A stretch of DNA of 64,000 nt, from positions 24,034,214-24,098,213 of the forward strand of contig NC_064541.1 of NCBI RefSeq assembly GCF_023856365.1. The letters run 5' to 3'. The translations under genes were made by a program, and so were the position numbers. Below are positions 1 through 10,022 of the stretch, in pieces (within the stretch, counting starts at the first letter, position 1; every line of letters begins with the position of its first letter). The DNA comes from Brienomyrus brachyistius. Lineage: Eukaryota > Chordata > Actinopteri > Osteoglossiformes > Mormyridae. Under the pieces are notes generated by a model. The model did no database searches, was not told the DNA's origin, and saw nothing but the letters and a program-made list of their open reading frames with translations.

Positions 1-1144
1 GGTCTTAAGAATGGTCAGGTTATTGAAATGGATTGCGATTTGTAAAAGCTATTATGCATTTTATCCTTTATTATTTTTTTCCATACCTTTATTATTTGTT
101 AAAGACATATTTCTCTTTTTCTAGAAAGTTACCAAGTCTATGCAAGTCTGCTGCTTCTGCTGATGTTGCAAATTCATGTGTTCCATAAACTAACATAATA
201 TGCAATCAGTGAAGGTCAATCAATGGGTTCACAACAGTGTAAAGCATCCGATTGCAAAGAATCGCAGTACATCACTTTAGTGAAAATTTAGACAATTAAG
301 TAGACGCAGTTCCTCTCTTCCTGCATGACTTCTCTTCTCTCCAGTTCATCCTAGTGGCATGGTCTTCAGTTTCTGTTGTGTCCTGAAGGACTTGGCCTTT
401 ACCATCTGCCCCTGATGAGCGGAAATAAGGCAGCCAGAGTGTAGGGCATGGCAATCAGAGGTCCAGGAGGCAATGGCTTCAGGGCAAAGCATATGCAGGC
501 AGGAGAGCAGACCAGAAGGCCCCATCCTGGATGTCCAGTCTACCATCTGTTCTCCTCAGCCAGCGCCAGAACCCCTGAAAGCATGAATAGGGGGTGGGGG
601 CGGGAGACAGAGTTGTTCCCCTAGCAACATTTAGCAACAGGGGGTTTACTGAGAGGTGCTACAGTATCACTGTCCCAACTCCAAATATCTTGGATGACAC
701 TATTACAGAACAACTTCGCATACTTCCCATTTTGTGTTACGCTTTCTGCCCTTTCTTGGCAGTGTAGGTATTTTGTGTGTACCTAGAGCACAGCATTAAC
801 TCAGCCATAAAATGCTCTTGCTGCAAGGATATTCGACCAGTTATTTTTAGTTTAACATAATTATTTAGCAAACACATAGGAGGGGGAGGGATTCTGGCAG
901 TTTTCACAGTCTGCCTATGTAAGTATTGTGATTTATGCCTGCTCACCCCATATATTTCTTGATTTTCCCAGGCTGCCATTATTTTATTCTGGTTCTCTGG
1001 TTCTCAATCTTTTTCTTTTAATTTTTGTAGATGAAATCGCAAAATACACCTGTAGGTTTTGGGTTCACATGTGTGTGGAGTTTGTTTTTCCACAGAAGTT
1101 TGCTCCGGATGGCAGGGGCACCAGGCTGGGGTACTCTCTGGCTA
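1..1144. other. No recognised feature (1.1 kb)
   Basis: AT-rich DNA with only short random open frames on both strands. I see no transposase, reverse transcriptase or conserved exon signature. A short stretch near 1049-1090 resembles the middle of the SINE described elsewhere, but it is too brief to call. Confidence 0.5.
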
Positions 1145-1353
1145 CAATACCTGTCCATCACAGGGGACATATACAATCATAGCACATAGGCCATGCAGAG
1201 ACTCCAATTAGACTGCACATCTTCGGACTGCAGCAAGAAATCAGAGTGAATAAAGAAAACAACACACCCACACAGAAGAGGTGGGACGTGTACTCCCAGT
1301 GCTGGAGTGTGAGGCAAGCAGTGCTACCCACTGAGTCACCATGCCACCCTGAT
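1145..1353 (-). repeat. Old tRNA-headed SINE copy, degenerate
   Basis: On the minus strand this reads as a diverged copy of the fish SINE that is best preserved at 50325-50680. The head near 1310-1353 has the GGCATGGTGACTCAGTGGGT-type A-box region and a GTGAGGC-type segment. It is followed by a body with the cytosine-rich stretch and an ATTGGAGTCT segment. Divergence is high and the 3' tail with GATG repeats is not visible, so it is older than the copies at 30.5, 37.7 and 50.3 kb or belongs to a sister family. Confidence 0.6.
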
Positions 1354-2606
1354 TCAAATTAACCTCATAAAAATAAAGACAGCTTTATTGCGCTATCTTC
1401 CCAGGATGCATACACTTCCTGCTTCTCAACAGTTTTGTTCTCAAACATCATCAAAACATTTTATACGAATACACCACAAACACTTAACAAAATCACATGA
1501 CAAATTGGATAAGGTGAAATTCTGCATCAGAAACAAACATATTAGGGAATGCACGACTTCAGATTTTTTTTAAGTCGGCAGTTATGAAAGTTGAGTCAAC
1601 GTTGACTAATCAATGATGATGTCATTAATAAAACCACAGGAGAAGGGAATGCTTTGCAACAAGCGACAATCTATATTAACAAAGCTCTATCCATATGCTG
1701 ACAACAGACAGCTCATAGACATACCTATTACATAGAATATAACCAATAAGAAACAACAGGTTCCAACTCATCAGCAGCAATTTATGCACACAATAACACT
1801 TCCATGCTACAGCTTCCATTTAAGTGTGGAAGAAGAAAGATTGTTATGTTGCTATAACACTTGGGGAAAAAAACAATACTCATGCATGATCCAGCCTGTA
1901 TCCCTGCTCCTCACTGTTGCAAGGCACATTTTATTTATATGAAGTGCAACATGTTTATAATTCATTACTAAATCTGACTAGCAGATTTATCTTTCATCCC
2001 CCCACGCCCAAACAAAAAAACAATGTAACATTATTAGCGCTGGCAAGTTTCATGGCTGGCACCAGCAATATTAGATAAAAGTATATCGGTTATCAATTGA
2101 ATTTTGCAAAAATATGCATTAAATGTATTAGACATACAAAAATAGTCCTGCTCATTTTTTGCTCCATTGTCGACCTGTTCTCTGAGGTGTCCATGTTGTT
2201 TGTATAATAATCATGTGATCAGCAACTAGTCATTGTAAAGGTTAAAGTCTCATTGCCCAGCAGTAAAGTTGACCTATCAACAAGTCAAGAAGGTGGCCTG
2301 GTCTGGTGAGTCACTTTTTCTATTAGAGATGCACTGATAGAGACAGATCCACATGCAATACTTACTTAGTTTGTGGCAGTCTCTAAAAAAATAGCTCTTA
2401 TTTTGTGTTAAATCTATTTCTACAATCAATCGCTCTTTCCCATTTCAGATGTTTTTTTGTGGGATTCAAGCTAAACGTTATCGCTGCCTCAGTTTTTTTA
2501 CTGCTCAGTGGGTGTGAGCACAGTGACTTCTGCCTGCTGTGACATCATGCACATACCCTTCACAGTGCAAGGATATATTTTGCACTTTTGATGGCAAACT
2601 AGTAGT
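1354..2606. other. No recognised feature (1.25 kb)
   Basis: AT-rich sequence with no coding signature. The part from about 2450 may be flanking or 5' sequence of the hAT remnant that follows, but I could not align it to a known domain. Confidence 0.4.
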
Positions 2607-3013
2607 ATGGAAATTTGCAATACTTGTAAAAACAAAGTTTTGAGAGGTGGGAGTAGTGTTTAGTGGAAAATTCCACTAAACAAAGCGCATGCAATTGTAC
2701 AAGACAACGCGAGTAATATGAAAAAAGCAATGGATGATTTGGGAGTCGCTAGGTTGGACTATTTTGCATACTTGGTACAGCTTGTGATACACGAGGGGCT
2801 GCTATCGCAATGAAGTGTAAGTGAGGCTGCTGACAATGGGAGAAAAATTGTGGGGCATTTTAAGAATTTGCAATTTGTGTATCCTCGCCTGGAAGATATT
2901 ACAATTGAACTGTAAAATGCCTCAAAAACGCTTAAAACAATATGTACAAATGACATGGAACAATATAATATGTACATTTCTATTAGCCTAATAAAGGATT
3001 TTTTGGCATACAT
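2607..3013 (+). pseudogene. hAT (ZBED-type) transposase remnant, internally deleted
   Basis: A single reading frame with three stop codons. It begins with the Cys-x2-Cys half of a BED zinc finger (MEICNTCKNKVLRGG at 2607-2651). It then jumps directly into the RNase-H-like catalytic region, with the DNASNMKKAM motif near 2710-2740, followed by a VQLVIHEGLLSQ segment and a RKIVGHFKN...RLEDI segment. In hAT transposases of the ZBED/Charlie type these two parts are normally separated by several hundred residues, so the middle has been lost without changing frame. The stops fall at about 2655, 2808 and 2910. The aspartate of DNAS is probably one of the DDE residues. No terminal repeats were identified. 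The protein cannot be functional. Confidence 0.8.
2658..2681. repeat. Short inverted repeat (10-bp arms, 4-bp loop)
   Basis: GTTTAGTGGA and TCCACTAAAC flank AAAT. It lies exactly at the deletion join inside the hAT remnant, between the BED half-finger and the DNAS motif, so it may mark the break point. It is not placed like a terminator. Confidence 0.6.
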
Positions 3014-3059
3014 TTTGCATTTGTATTTACTGTCGTATCTTCTATTTTAGAAGAAACAT

Positions 3060-3255
3060 GCGTGAGGCCAACTGTGTTGTAACATCCATCTTACCTTAAT
3101 TTTTTTAAAAACCTCTCACTCAACCCTGCAAGACACATTACATTTGGTACATTTGGAACTTCTTTAGCCAGACACATTCAAGATCAACACTCGAGATGGT
3201 CAACTCTCCTTATATATATAAGGAGAGTTGACCATATATATATTCAGGTACATCA
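3060..3255 (-). repeat. Probable 3' LTR of the adjacent Gypsy element
   Basis: On the minus strand a purine-rich tract (AAAAAAAAGGGAGATG) ends at about 3256 and is followed at once by TGATGTACCTGAA, the expected order of polypurine tract then LTR start. It lies downstream of the Gypsy integrase coding end, where a 3' LTR belongs. The distal LTR end is not certain; 3060 is an estimate near a TTACAACACA stretch. No second LTR was found, because the other end of the element has been replaced by a Tc1 fragment. Confidence 0.5.
3196..3235. repeat. Perfect 40-bp palindrome
   Basis: Positions 3196-3215 (ATGGTCAACTCTCCTTATAT) are the exact reverse complement of 3216-3235. It lies within the probable LTR. 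Being uninterrupted, it could form a cruciform or a hairpin in the transcript. Confidence 0.9.
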
Positions 3256-3512
3256 CATCTCCCTTTTTTTTATTTTAGAGAAAAAACAATTTGTTGTGAA
3301 GGTAAAACAAGGATGAACACTTTGTGAACCCTGTTCACTTTGTGAACACTTCCAGTCTGTTACTGTACTTAAATTCTTAAATCAAGTTGCTCTGGGCTTA
3401 AACCTCACCCTATAAAATGCAATAGCTCTTACTAGCAACTGCAACATTTCAACATGAACATTCAACAACATCCAATATTTTTTTTGTCATATCACCTTTC
3501 TTTTTTTTCCGT

Positions 3513-4892
3513 TCATAAGTCCAACCTAATTGGATTTTTTATGGCTCTTGCAGACCTGATTCTGGGAGTGGAAACCTCTGTAGGAGTAGCAGAAGAACCC
3601 ACAGCAAGTGACGTAGTACCCTGCTGTAGAATTGGCTGCGACTTCTGTTGCTGGTGAGTAGCCTCATTTTGTAAAGGTGTCTCTAGTGGTATTAGATGTA
3701 TGCAATTGCGTCTCACCACCCCTTGACGCCCATCCACAAGGTAAGACCTTGGAAAGGTATGGTGCCGGGTCACTGTCTGTGTTGTTTTTGTGTCAGTAAT
3801 CCATACCTGTTCACCTGATTTCACAAATGTCTGAGCAGGTTGGCTCTGTGACGCTTGTTGTAATTGACAGAATCTGATATCTTCCTCGCCCTTTCCCGCT
3901 GAACCAACAAGCTGCGATCGGGCAGTGCTGGGTCAAGCTCAGAGGGAAGAGTAGGCACTGTGGTGCAAAGACGTCGACCCATCAAAAGCTGAGCTGGGCT
4001 GTACCCATTCTGAAGAGGTGTGGCCCAATACGCAAGCAAAGCCTTTTTTAGCAGATTTATCAGTCTGCACAGCACGCTTAGATTCCCCATTACTCTGTGG
4101 GAACTTGGGACTGGTTGTAATGTGTTTGAATCCATACATAGCAGCAAAGGAAGTGAAAGCTTGCCCCGAAAACTGAGGTCCATTATTCGACATTAAGACC
4201 TCAGGGATGCCATGGCGAGTGAAAATTGATTTTAGGTGCGTGATGACATCACTGTATCTTGTGTGAGATACGAGTGCAATTTCTACATACCTTGAAAGGT
4301 AGTCAACAGCATGTAAGTATGTTTTTCCTTCCAATTTAAAGAGATCCGCCCCTACCTTTTGCCATGGGCATGCTGGGAAGTCAAAGGGAATTAGTGACTC
4401 GCTGTGATTGTGATGCTCTTGCAGATATGTTCTGCATTTAAATGCCATTTCTCTCACTTGTTAGCTGAGACCAGGCCACCACACAGACTGGCAGGCACGT
4501 TCTTTACATTTCATAATGCCTTGATGGCCCTCATGAAGTTTGGCTAGCACATCATTCCGCAATATTGATGGAATAACTAGGTGACTGTCTTTTAGCAACA
4601 GTCCATCCATCACAGTAAGTGTGGCTCGTTCTGGCCAAAAGTGTTTTAGCAATGGTTCCAGCTTTTCATGCTCTGTCCATCCCTCTGAATACAATTTCAT
4701 GACATGGGAGGAAACACTGCCGTTAAGTGTTTCTATGATTGACGGACCGACAGGTAGATTATTGATAACACAGTCTACATATATGTCGGTGCTCCCCATT
4801 AGGTCTGAGTAATTTTGTGTCATGTGTGCTTTGTACGGGTGCATGTGACAATGTGTCAGCCATCCAGAGTAACTTTCCAGGAACATGCACAA
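3513..4892 (-). pseudogene. Gypsy integrase, catalytic Asp mutated
   Basis: Piece 4892-4461 has the HHCC zinc-domain start (KLHEGHQG) and WWPGL. After a stop, piece 4457-3939 starts with a CRTY where the second Cys of a CxxC pair is expected, so the zinc site is broken. The core shows the first Asp (VGADLF), then SNNGPQF where the family has SDNGPQF, so the second catalytic Asp is Asn (codon 4187-4185). The Glu in NGESKRAV remains. A shifted frame, 4183-3821, continues the C-terminus, and 3824-3513 holds the post-core tail. The changed catalytic Asp alone would abolish strand transfer. Confidence 0.85.
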
Positions 4893-5854
4893 TTGAATAG
4901 GAGAAGCGCATGAGCCTCATTCTGAAACACGGTATTCCTGGTGGTAACAAGTCAAGCGCTTGTGTACCAAGTAGGGAAAGAAGCAGTTTATGATCAATCT
5001 CCAAACAGAAATGTTTTCCTAACAAAAAGTCCCAAAAGCGTTCACTCGCCCATGTTAGGCTCAAAGCCTCCTTCTCTACTTAGGCGTAGCCTTGTTCAGT
5101 TGGAGACAGTGAGCGGGATGCATAAGCTACAGGTCACCATTCCTTCTCCCATTTCTGGAGGAGCACACCTCCCAATCCATACGAGGAAGCATCTGCCGAT
5201 ACTTTTGTCTCTCTGCTCAGATCGTACATAGCTAACACCACGGGAGAGGACAATACATCTTTCAGCACTCCAAATGCTTTCACCTGATCTACACCCCATA
5301 TCCAACAATTCTTCTTTGAAAGAAGGTCACAAAGAGCTTTGTCCTTCTCAGCCAGCTGAGGAATGAATTTTCCCACCTAGTTTATCATGCCAAGGAAACT
5401 TCTTACCTCACTCACGTTTGCAGGCTCTTTCATTTCTGTAATGGCTTTTGTCTTCTCTGGATCCGGCTTGATGCCCAAGGCTGTAATGACGTGACAGAGG
5501 AAGACCACCTCGCTCTTAAAGAGCTTGCACTTGTCCACATTAAAGGTTACCCCTGCTTTTTCCAATTTTTGTAGCATGGCATGTAGACGGATATCATGCT
5601 GCTCCTGGTCCCTACCCCACATCAGCAGGTCGTCAATGTAACAGAACCACACCTTCAAATCCATCTATGACTTTAACCATCACACGCTGGAAGTGTTCAG
5701 GAACGGAATTAATTCTGAATGGAAGACGGTTAAAATAAAACCGCCCAAAGGGTGTTATGAAGGTGGTATACTTAGTTGATTCCTCTGCTAGAGGGATCTG
5801 CCAAAACCCCATGTTTGTGTCAAATTTTCTGAACACTCTAGCTCCAGCTAGCAT
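4759..5854 (-). pseudogene. Gypsy reverse transcriptase and RNase H, broken
   Basis: Four overlapping frame pieces. Piece 5854-5633 has the RT block FRKFDTNMGFWQIPL and the block TPFGRFYFNRLPF. Piece 5664-5377 has the catalytic YIDDLL at about 5640-5623 and ends in VRSFLGM. Piece 5376-5134 has the RNase H start ADASSYGLGGVLLQ. Piece 5064-4759 contains the LEIDHKLL segment, equivalent to the conserved TDHKPL. The RT aspartates are still present, but at least three frameshifts separate the parts, so no functional polymerase can be made. Confidence 0.85.
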
Positions 5855-6331
5855 TCCCAGACTCTGTTCGACTGATGGCAGAACTTATTTCTTATTTCTG
5901 CCTGCATACATGCTTGTTCAGGTCAGTGAAGTCCACACAGAGATGCAGTCTTTGAGGGTTTTTCTTTGGTATGACCACAATGCCGGCGCACCACTCTGTT
6001 GGCTCCCCCACCTGGCTGATGACACCCAGCTTTTCCATTCGTCGAAGCTCCTATTTGACTTTGCCCATTAGCGACAGCGGAATTCTCCTGGGTGCTTTTA
6101 AAGAGGATGGCACAGCATTTGGTTTCAGCTTTATGTGATACTCTTGTTGAATATCACCCAGACTAATGCATAGCTTGCGGTACTGTAGGTTACCTTTAAA
6201 GTGTCCATTGTAATGATGTCAACTCACATGAGTAGGCCAAGGGCTGTAATGGCTGGTAGTCCAAGTAAAGTTGTGCTCAGTTTTTTGACAACATAGGCTT
6301 TCTTCCAAGTCTGCTTGGATCTATACCCCAG

Positions 6332-6700
6332 TTACAGTCTCATAAAGCCTAATACCTCTAATGGGATATTCCCTGGACCCAATAAGGGTCTCTCTGGCTT
6401 CTGGAGGACAGGCTTTTGTGTCCCCTCAAATACGTCATTAATGTTCTTTTCAGATATAGCAGTTACATCTTCTCCTGTGTCGAGCTTAAATGTTAACATT
6501 TTCTGCTTTATCTCTACATCGGCAGTCCACGTGCTATTGACATACAATATTGTGCCTAGGAAGAAATTATCCTCATCTTTCTCTTCAATGCACTCTACGG
6601 CAGTCTTTCTTCGACAAGCGTGCTGGAAATTACCTTTTTTTCCACAGGAACAATACTTAGCAGCATTGGCAGAACATTCCTGTTTGGGGTGAGAGGGCCC
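6332..6700 (-). pseudogene. Gypsy nucleocapsid remnant and aspartic protease
   Basis: A Cys-rich knuckle-like stretch lies at roughly 6600-6690. It is followed by the retropepsin motif LDTGEDVTAIS in the frame 6547-6332, with the catalytic aspartate codon at about 6481-6479. The flap and the C-terminal ILG-type motif are not clearly intact. It would have cleaved the Gag-Pol polyprotein. It is separated from the RT downstream by stops. Confidence 0.7.
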
Positions 6701-6733
6701 TCCAGATCTGTAGTACTAAAGAATTGAGAGTTT

Positions 6734-7435
6734 TTATTTTGAGCATGCAGGCGTGCCCTTACTGTTTTTTTGCTTAGTAAATCTGGGCTTGTCAGTTTTC
6801 TGCCTGTTCATGACCAGTGTGTCTATGGAACTCACGTCCATCCAAATTACACAACTGGCTTCAGTTCTTTGTGGGTTATGTTGTCTTTTAATCTCTTCTG
6901 ACTGTCTTACCATGTTGATAGCTTTCTCCAAATCCAAGTATTTCTCCACCTACATGCATTCAGAAAGTCTTGCATAAGCAAGCCCCACTACGATCCTGAC
7001 TATTATCAGTTCATCATGCAGGAGCCCATAACTGCAGTGCTCTGCTAACACATGTAAAGCAGTGACAGGAGCATCAACGGTCTCATTAGCTTCTTTTTTG
7101 CACATATTGAATCGTGCACATTCGTAAACGACATTCTTTTAACTACAAAGAAGTTTTGGAAACCATCTTTCACTTTAGTATATGCTTTGTGATCCTCATC
7201 ACTGAGATCCTCTCAGGACATTGCCAGTTTCATCCCCCCATACAATAAATTAAAGTATTAACCTGATTCTCCTTGGAGCTTGCAGACAAGTTGCTTGCTT
7301 GTCGGAATCTCTTGGATCTCCGAATCCATTTTGTCCACTCGTGTGGCTTGGAGAAATCAAAAGGCTCTGGTGGCTGGATGCTAAACGTAGCATTGGGTGT
7401 GCTAGCCGACACGCTAACCCCTGCCACCTGCTCAT
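6734..7435 (-). pseudogene. Gypsy gag, broken
   Basis: The N-terminal gag frame spans 7427-7230 and includes the segment FDFSKPHEWTKW typical of these gags. The likely original initiator now reads GTG (7427-7425), while an unrelated ATG at 7435 opens another frame. After a gap with stops, a second recognisable piece, INMVRQSEEIKRQ, lies in 6949-6734. The gag capsid region between them (about 6950-7230) is recognisable only in pieces. Gag would coat the RNA in cytoplasmic particles; this copy cannot. Confidence 0.75.
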
Positions 7436-7765
7436 GGCAATGGTATTCCCTGATGGCAGTGGCCTTTTTCAGCAGGATAATGCACCCTGCCTCACTGCAA
7501 AAATTGTTCAGGAATGGTTTGAGGAACAGGAAAAAATAGGTTCAAGGTCTTGACTTGGCATCCAAATTCCCCAGATCTCAATCCATTTGAGCATCTCTGG
7601 GGTGTGCTGGGCAAACAAGTCTAATCCATTGAGGCCCCACCTAGCAATTTATGTGAGTTAAAGGACCTTTAGAGTTCTTATGGAGTCTAAGCCTCAATAG
7701 GTGAGAATTGTTTTGGCTGTATGAGGGAACCCAATATTAGGCAGGTGGTTTTGATGCTATGGCTA
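7428..7765 (+). pseudogene. Tc1-type transposase C-terminal fragment
   Basis: The frame from 7430 reads MAMVFPDGSGLFQQDNAPC, then TAKIVQEWFEEQ. In shifted frames it continues into a PQISIHLSISGVCWANK segment equivalent to the conserved PDLNPIEHLWD. The DNAP Asp and a degraded PDLNPIE Glu region are the last two acids of the DDE triad. It ends near 7765 with the AATATTAGGCAGGTGG end sequence. It belongs to the same Tc1 subfamily as the N-terminal half at 29.3-30.3 kb. The left end abuts Gypsy gag. Confidence 0.8.
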
Positions 7766-7779
7766 TCTATCTATTTACT

Positions 7780-7783
<4 letters not shown>

Positions 7784-7866
<83 letters not shown>
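7784..7866. repeat. (TA)n microsatellite, about 83 bp
   Basis: An uninterrupted TA dinucleotide run. It produces an artificial isoleucine-tyrosine open frame that should not be read as a protein. It follows the Tc1 end; Tc1 elements insert at TA, but this run is much longer than a target site. Confidence 0.95.
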
Positions 7867-7869
<3 letters not shown>

Positions 7870-8240
7870 CTTGCTTGTTTGTTTGTTTATTATACACTCT
7901 CACATATTTCCAATCCTAGCCAGTAAGACCCACCACTACCTCTCTTGCTAGTCTGTATGGTCTCCTCACGTGTACAAGCTTTCATCACAGTCTGTGTAGC
8001 AGCCCTTCTGGCATCTCTGCACCTTTCAGTTGTCTCAGGAGACACTAATGCAAGCTAAGCCCTGAAGGAGATCTGCATGAAGTGGGCTCCCCATATGTTT
8101 CAGATTTTAACCAAACTGGTGTCAGTTATTTGTATCGCGTTTGTGTCGGTTTGTGCTATTGAATTTTTTTTTGTGTTGTTTTAGCTTCTGAGATATAAAG
8201 ATATAAACCAGCACAAACACAACACAATCAATTGAGAACT

Positions 8241-9100
8241 TCATGCAGGTCTAAAGTAGTTCAATTCAATAAAATTTTTATTTGCACTTTTAACAACATT
8301 CTCACAAAGCACTTTACATATAACTGGTCCGAACCCCAGCAAGCAAGCCTGAGGCAACAGTGGCAAGAAAAAACTCCCTCTAGCAGGAAGAAACCTTGAG
8401 AGGAACCTAGAGTCAGAATGGGACCCCATCCTCCTCTGGGTGACTGGGGAGCATGAAACTGTATTTACATTGACGTAAATTTCAGTCCATATAGCTTTAA
8501 AAGTCCCAGTTGGTTTCAAGTAATTATCTCCAAGGAGTCCAGGTAAAGGTTCAAGCGGTGTAGTGTCTGCCCGGGATCAGCTTGGAAAAGAGAAGATGGA
8601 GAAGAGTTATTGCCCTACACCTAACCTAACCTCCTGCAGTACTAAAGTAACTATGGCAGCCTGGCTAAAAGAGATACCCAGAAGGAAGCACAGACATGAG
8701 GGTTTCCAGGGGTTTTGGCATCAATCCTCCTACCGTCCACAGCTTAAGTGATCGGCGAGAGTGACAGGATGACAACACCAATCCCCTCTTTTACCTTTAA
8801 TGTCAAATGACCATGAACCTCTAGATTTCCCATTCACCTTAGAAAAGGGGATTTTAATATCCAAAAGACTGACTAAAGAGGTAAGTCTTAAGTCTTAACT
8901 TAAAAGCAGAGATTGTGTCTGAGTTTCGAACACTAATAGGAAATTTATTCCATAACTGTGATGCTTTATGAGCAAATGCTTTCCCCCCAAAAGCAACGTT
9001 CTTGATTCTGGGTACGAATAGAAGACCTGCATCTTGCGATCGAAGCGTATGATTCAGAATGTAGTGGCAAATGAAGTCACTCACATACAGTACTGCTGTG
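8241..9100 (-). mobile_element. 3' end of a CR1/L2-type LINE
   Basis: The minus-strand frame 9084-8854 (76 residues) matches the C-terminal tail typical of CR1/L2-group LINE reverse transcriptases: a KNVAFGGKAFAHKASQLWNKFP segment and then FKLRLKTYLF. The roughly 600 bp after the stop form the 3' untranslated region, down to an AATTCAATAAAATTTTTATT stretch at about 8260-8280. The middle part (8330-8440), on the plus strand, holds the very common fish repeat segment that contains AGAAACCTTGAGAGGAACCT. The reverse transcriptase core is absent, so this is a 5'-truncated insertion. Confidence 0.7.
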
Positions 9101-9815
9101 CAAGACCGTTTACAGCTTTACAGTATAAGTTAAATGTGTCTCTTACTACTCACCACTGATGTGCACTAGTTTGTCCTTAGGGTTACCACCATAACAGGCA
9201 GCTACTGCTGTGTGGCCATTGCTGTTTACAGCAACTGCAGTGAGCCGTTGATCGTGGTCAGTTTAGCCTGAATTTCCCCGACCTAAGGCGACATGCTTTT
9301 CTGTAAGTTGCAAGGTGATGTCAGTGTGTGCAGATGTTTCATTCAGGTGCATTCCGGGAATACAAAAAGACCCAGGCATGCAGGCTTCTCCCATATCCAT
9401 GGGGTCTTTTTTTGTAGGTGTCACATGCTATTACTTATGTTGAAAATCAATTACATATAGGGCAGGGTTATCAAAAGCAAGTGTTCCTGCCGAACAGGTT
9501 GCTCAAGGTTTGGCCACAGTCTCCTTCCGCCCCAGAGGTATAACATTCCTCACTCCACAAGCACTCTATAGATGTAAACCCCACCACCACGCTAAAGTCA
9601 CAGTCCTGGGAGGGAATAAATATTTTCAAATAAACTACTTTATTATTACTATGTTGTATTGGCGATATACTGAAAAAGTGCTGTTTGGTGGTCAAAACTA
9701 CAGTTCTGGCAGTAGTGACGGATACAAGATGTCTAAAAGGCTTTACTTTTATTTACATTTCAAACAAAATGCAATTAACTAAATACCATTCCCTTGCGTG
9801 GTACACATATTCATA
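9101..9815. other. No recognised feature (0.7 kb)
   Basis: No coding or repeat signature recognised. Short open frames on both strands overlap each other without domain content. Confidence 0.4.
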
Positions 9816-10022
9816 CATTATGGGCAATTTAGAGAGACTAATTAGCCTAAGAATATGTCTTTGGACTGTGGGACGACACCACAATACCCAGGGGAAAGCT
9901 GCAAAACACTGGGGATAGCATGCAATCTTCACAAACTGCACACACATGAACAAAAGGTGGGCTTCAAACCCACAACCCTGGAGATATGAGGCAACAATGA
10001 ACCACTGAGCCACCAGGCTGCT
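9816..10022 (-). repeat. Old tRNA-headed SINE-like copy
   Basis: On the minus strand the head near 9975-10022 reads as an A-box-like TGGTGGCTCAGTGGTTCA and a B-box-like region with GGGTTTGAAGCCC. It is followed by a GTGTGTGCAGTTTG segment and ends near GCCCATAATG at about 9816. It corresponds to the body of the SINE at 50.3 kb but is strongly diverged and lacks the GATG tail. Confidence 0.6.

Larger units (their letters stand above)
3256..7435 (-). mobile_element. Decayed Gypsy-type LTR retrotransposon (gag-pol)
   Basis: The minus strand carries, in order from 7435 down, gag, a Cys-rich segment, aspartic protease, reverse transcriptase, RNase H, integrase and a C-terminal integrase tail. This order (protease-RT-RNaseH-integrase) defines the Gypsy/Metaviridae type. 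All domains are broken by frameshifts and stops. The 3' end runs into a polypurine tract and probable LTR at 3255. The 5' LTR and leader are missing, because a Tc1 C-terminal fragment begins at about 7430, directly against gag. The element is therefore 5'-deleted and immobile. Confidence 0.85.

Noticed and set aside
7721..7951. Open frame rich in Ile-Tyr
   Set aside because: It is the translation of the (TA)n microsatellite and its flanks.
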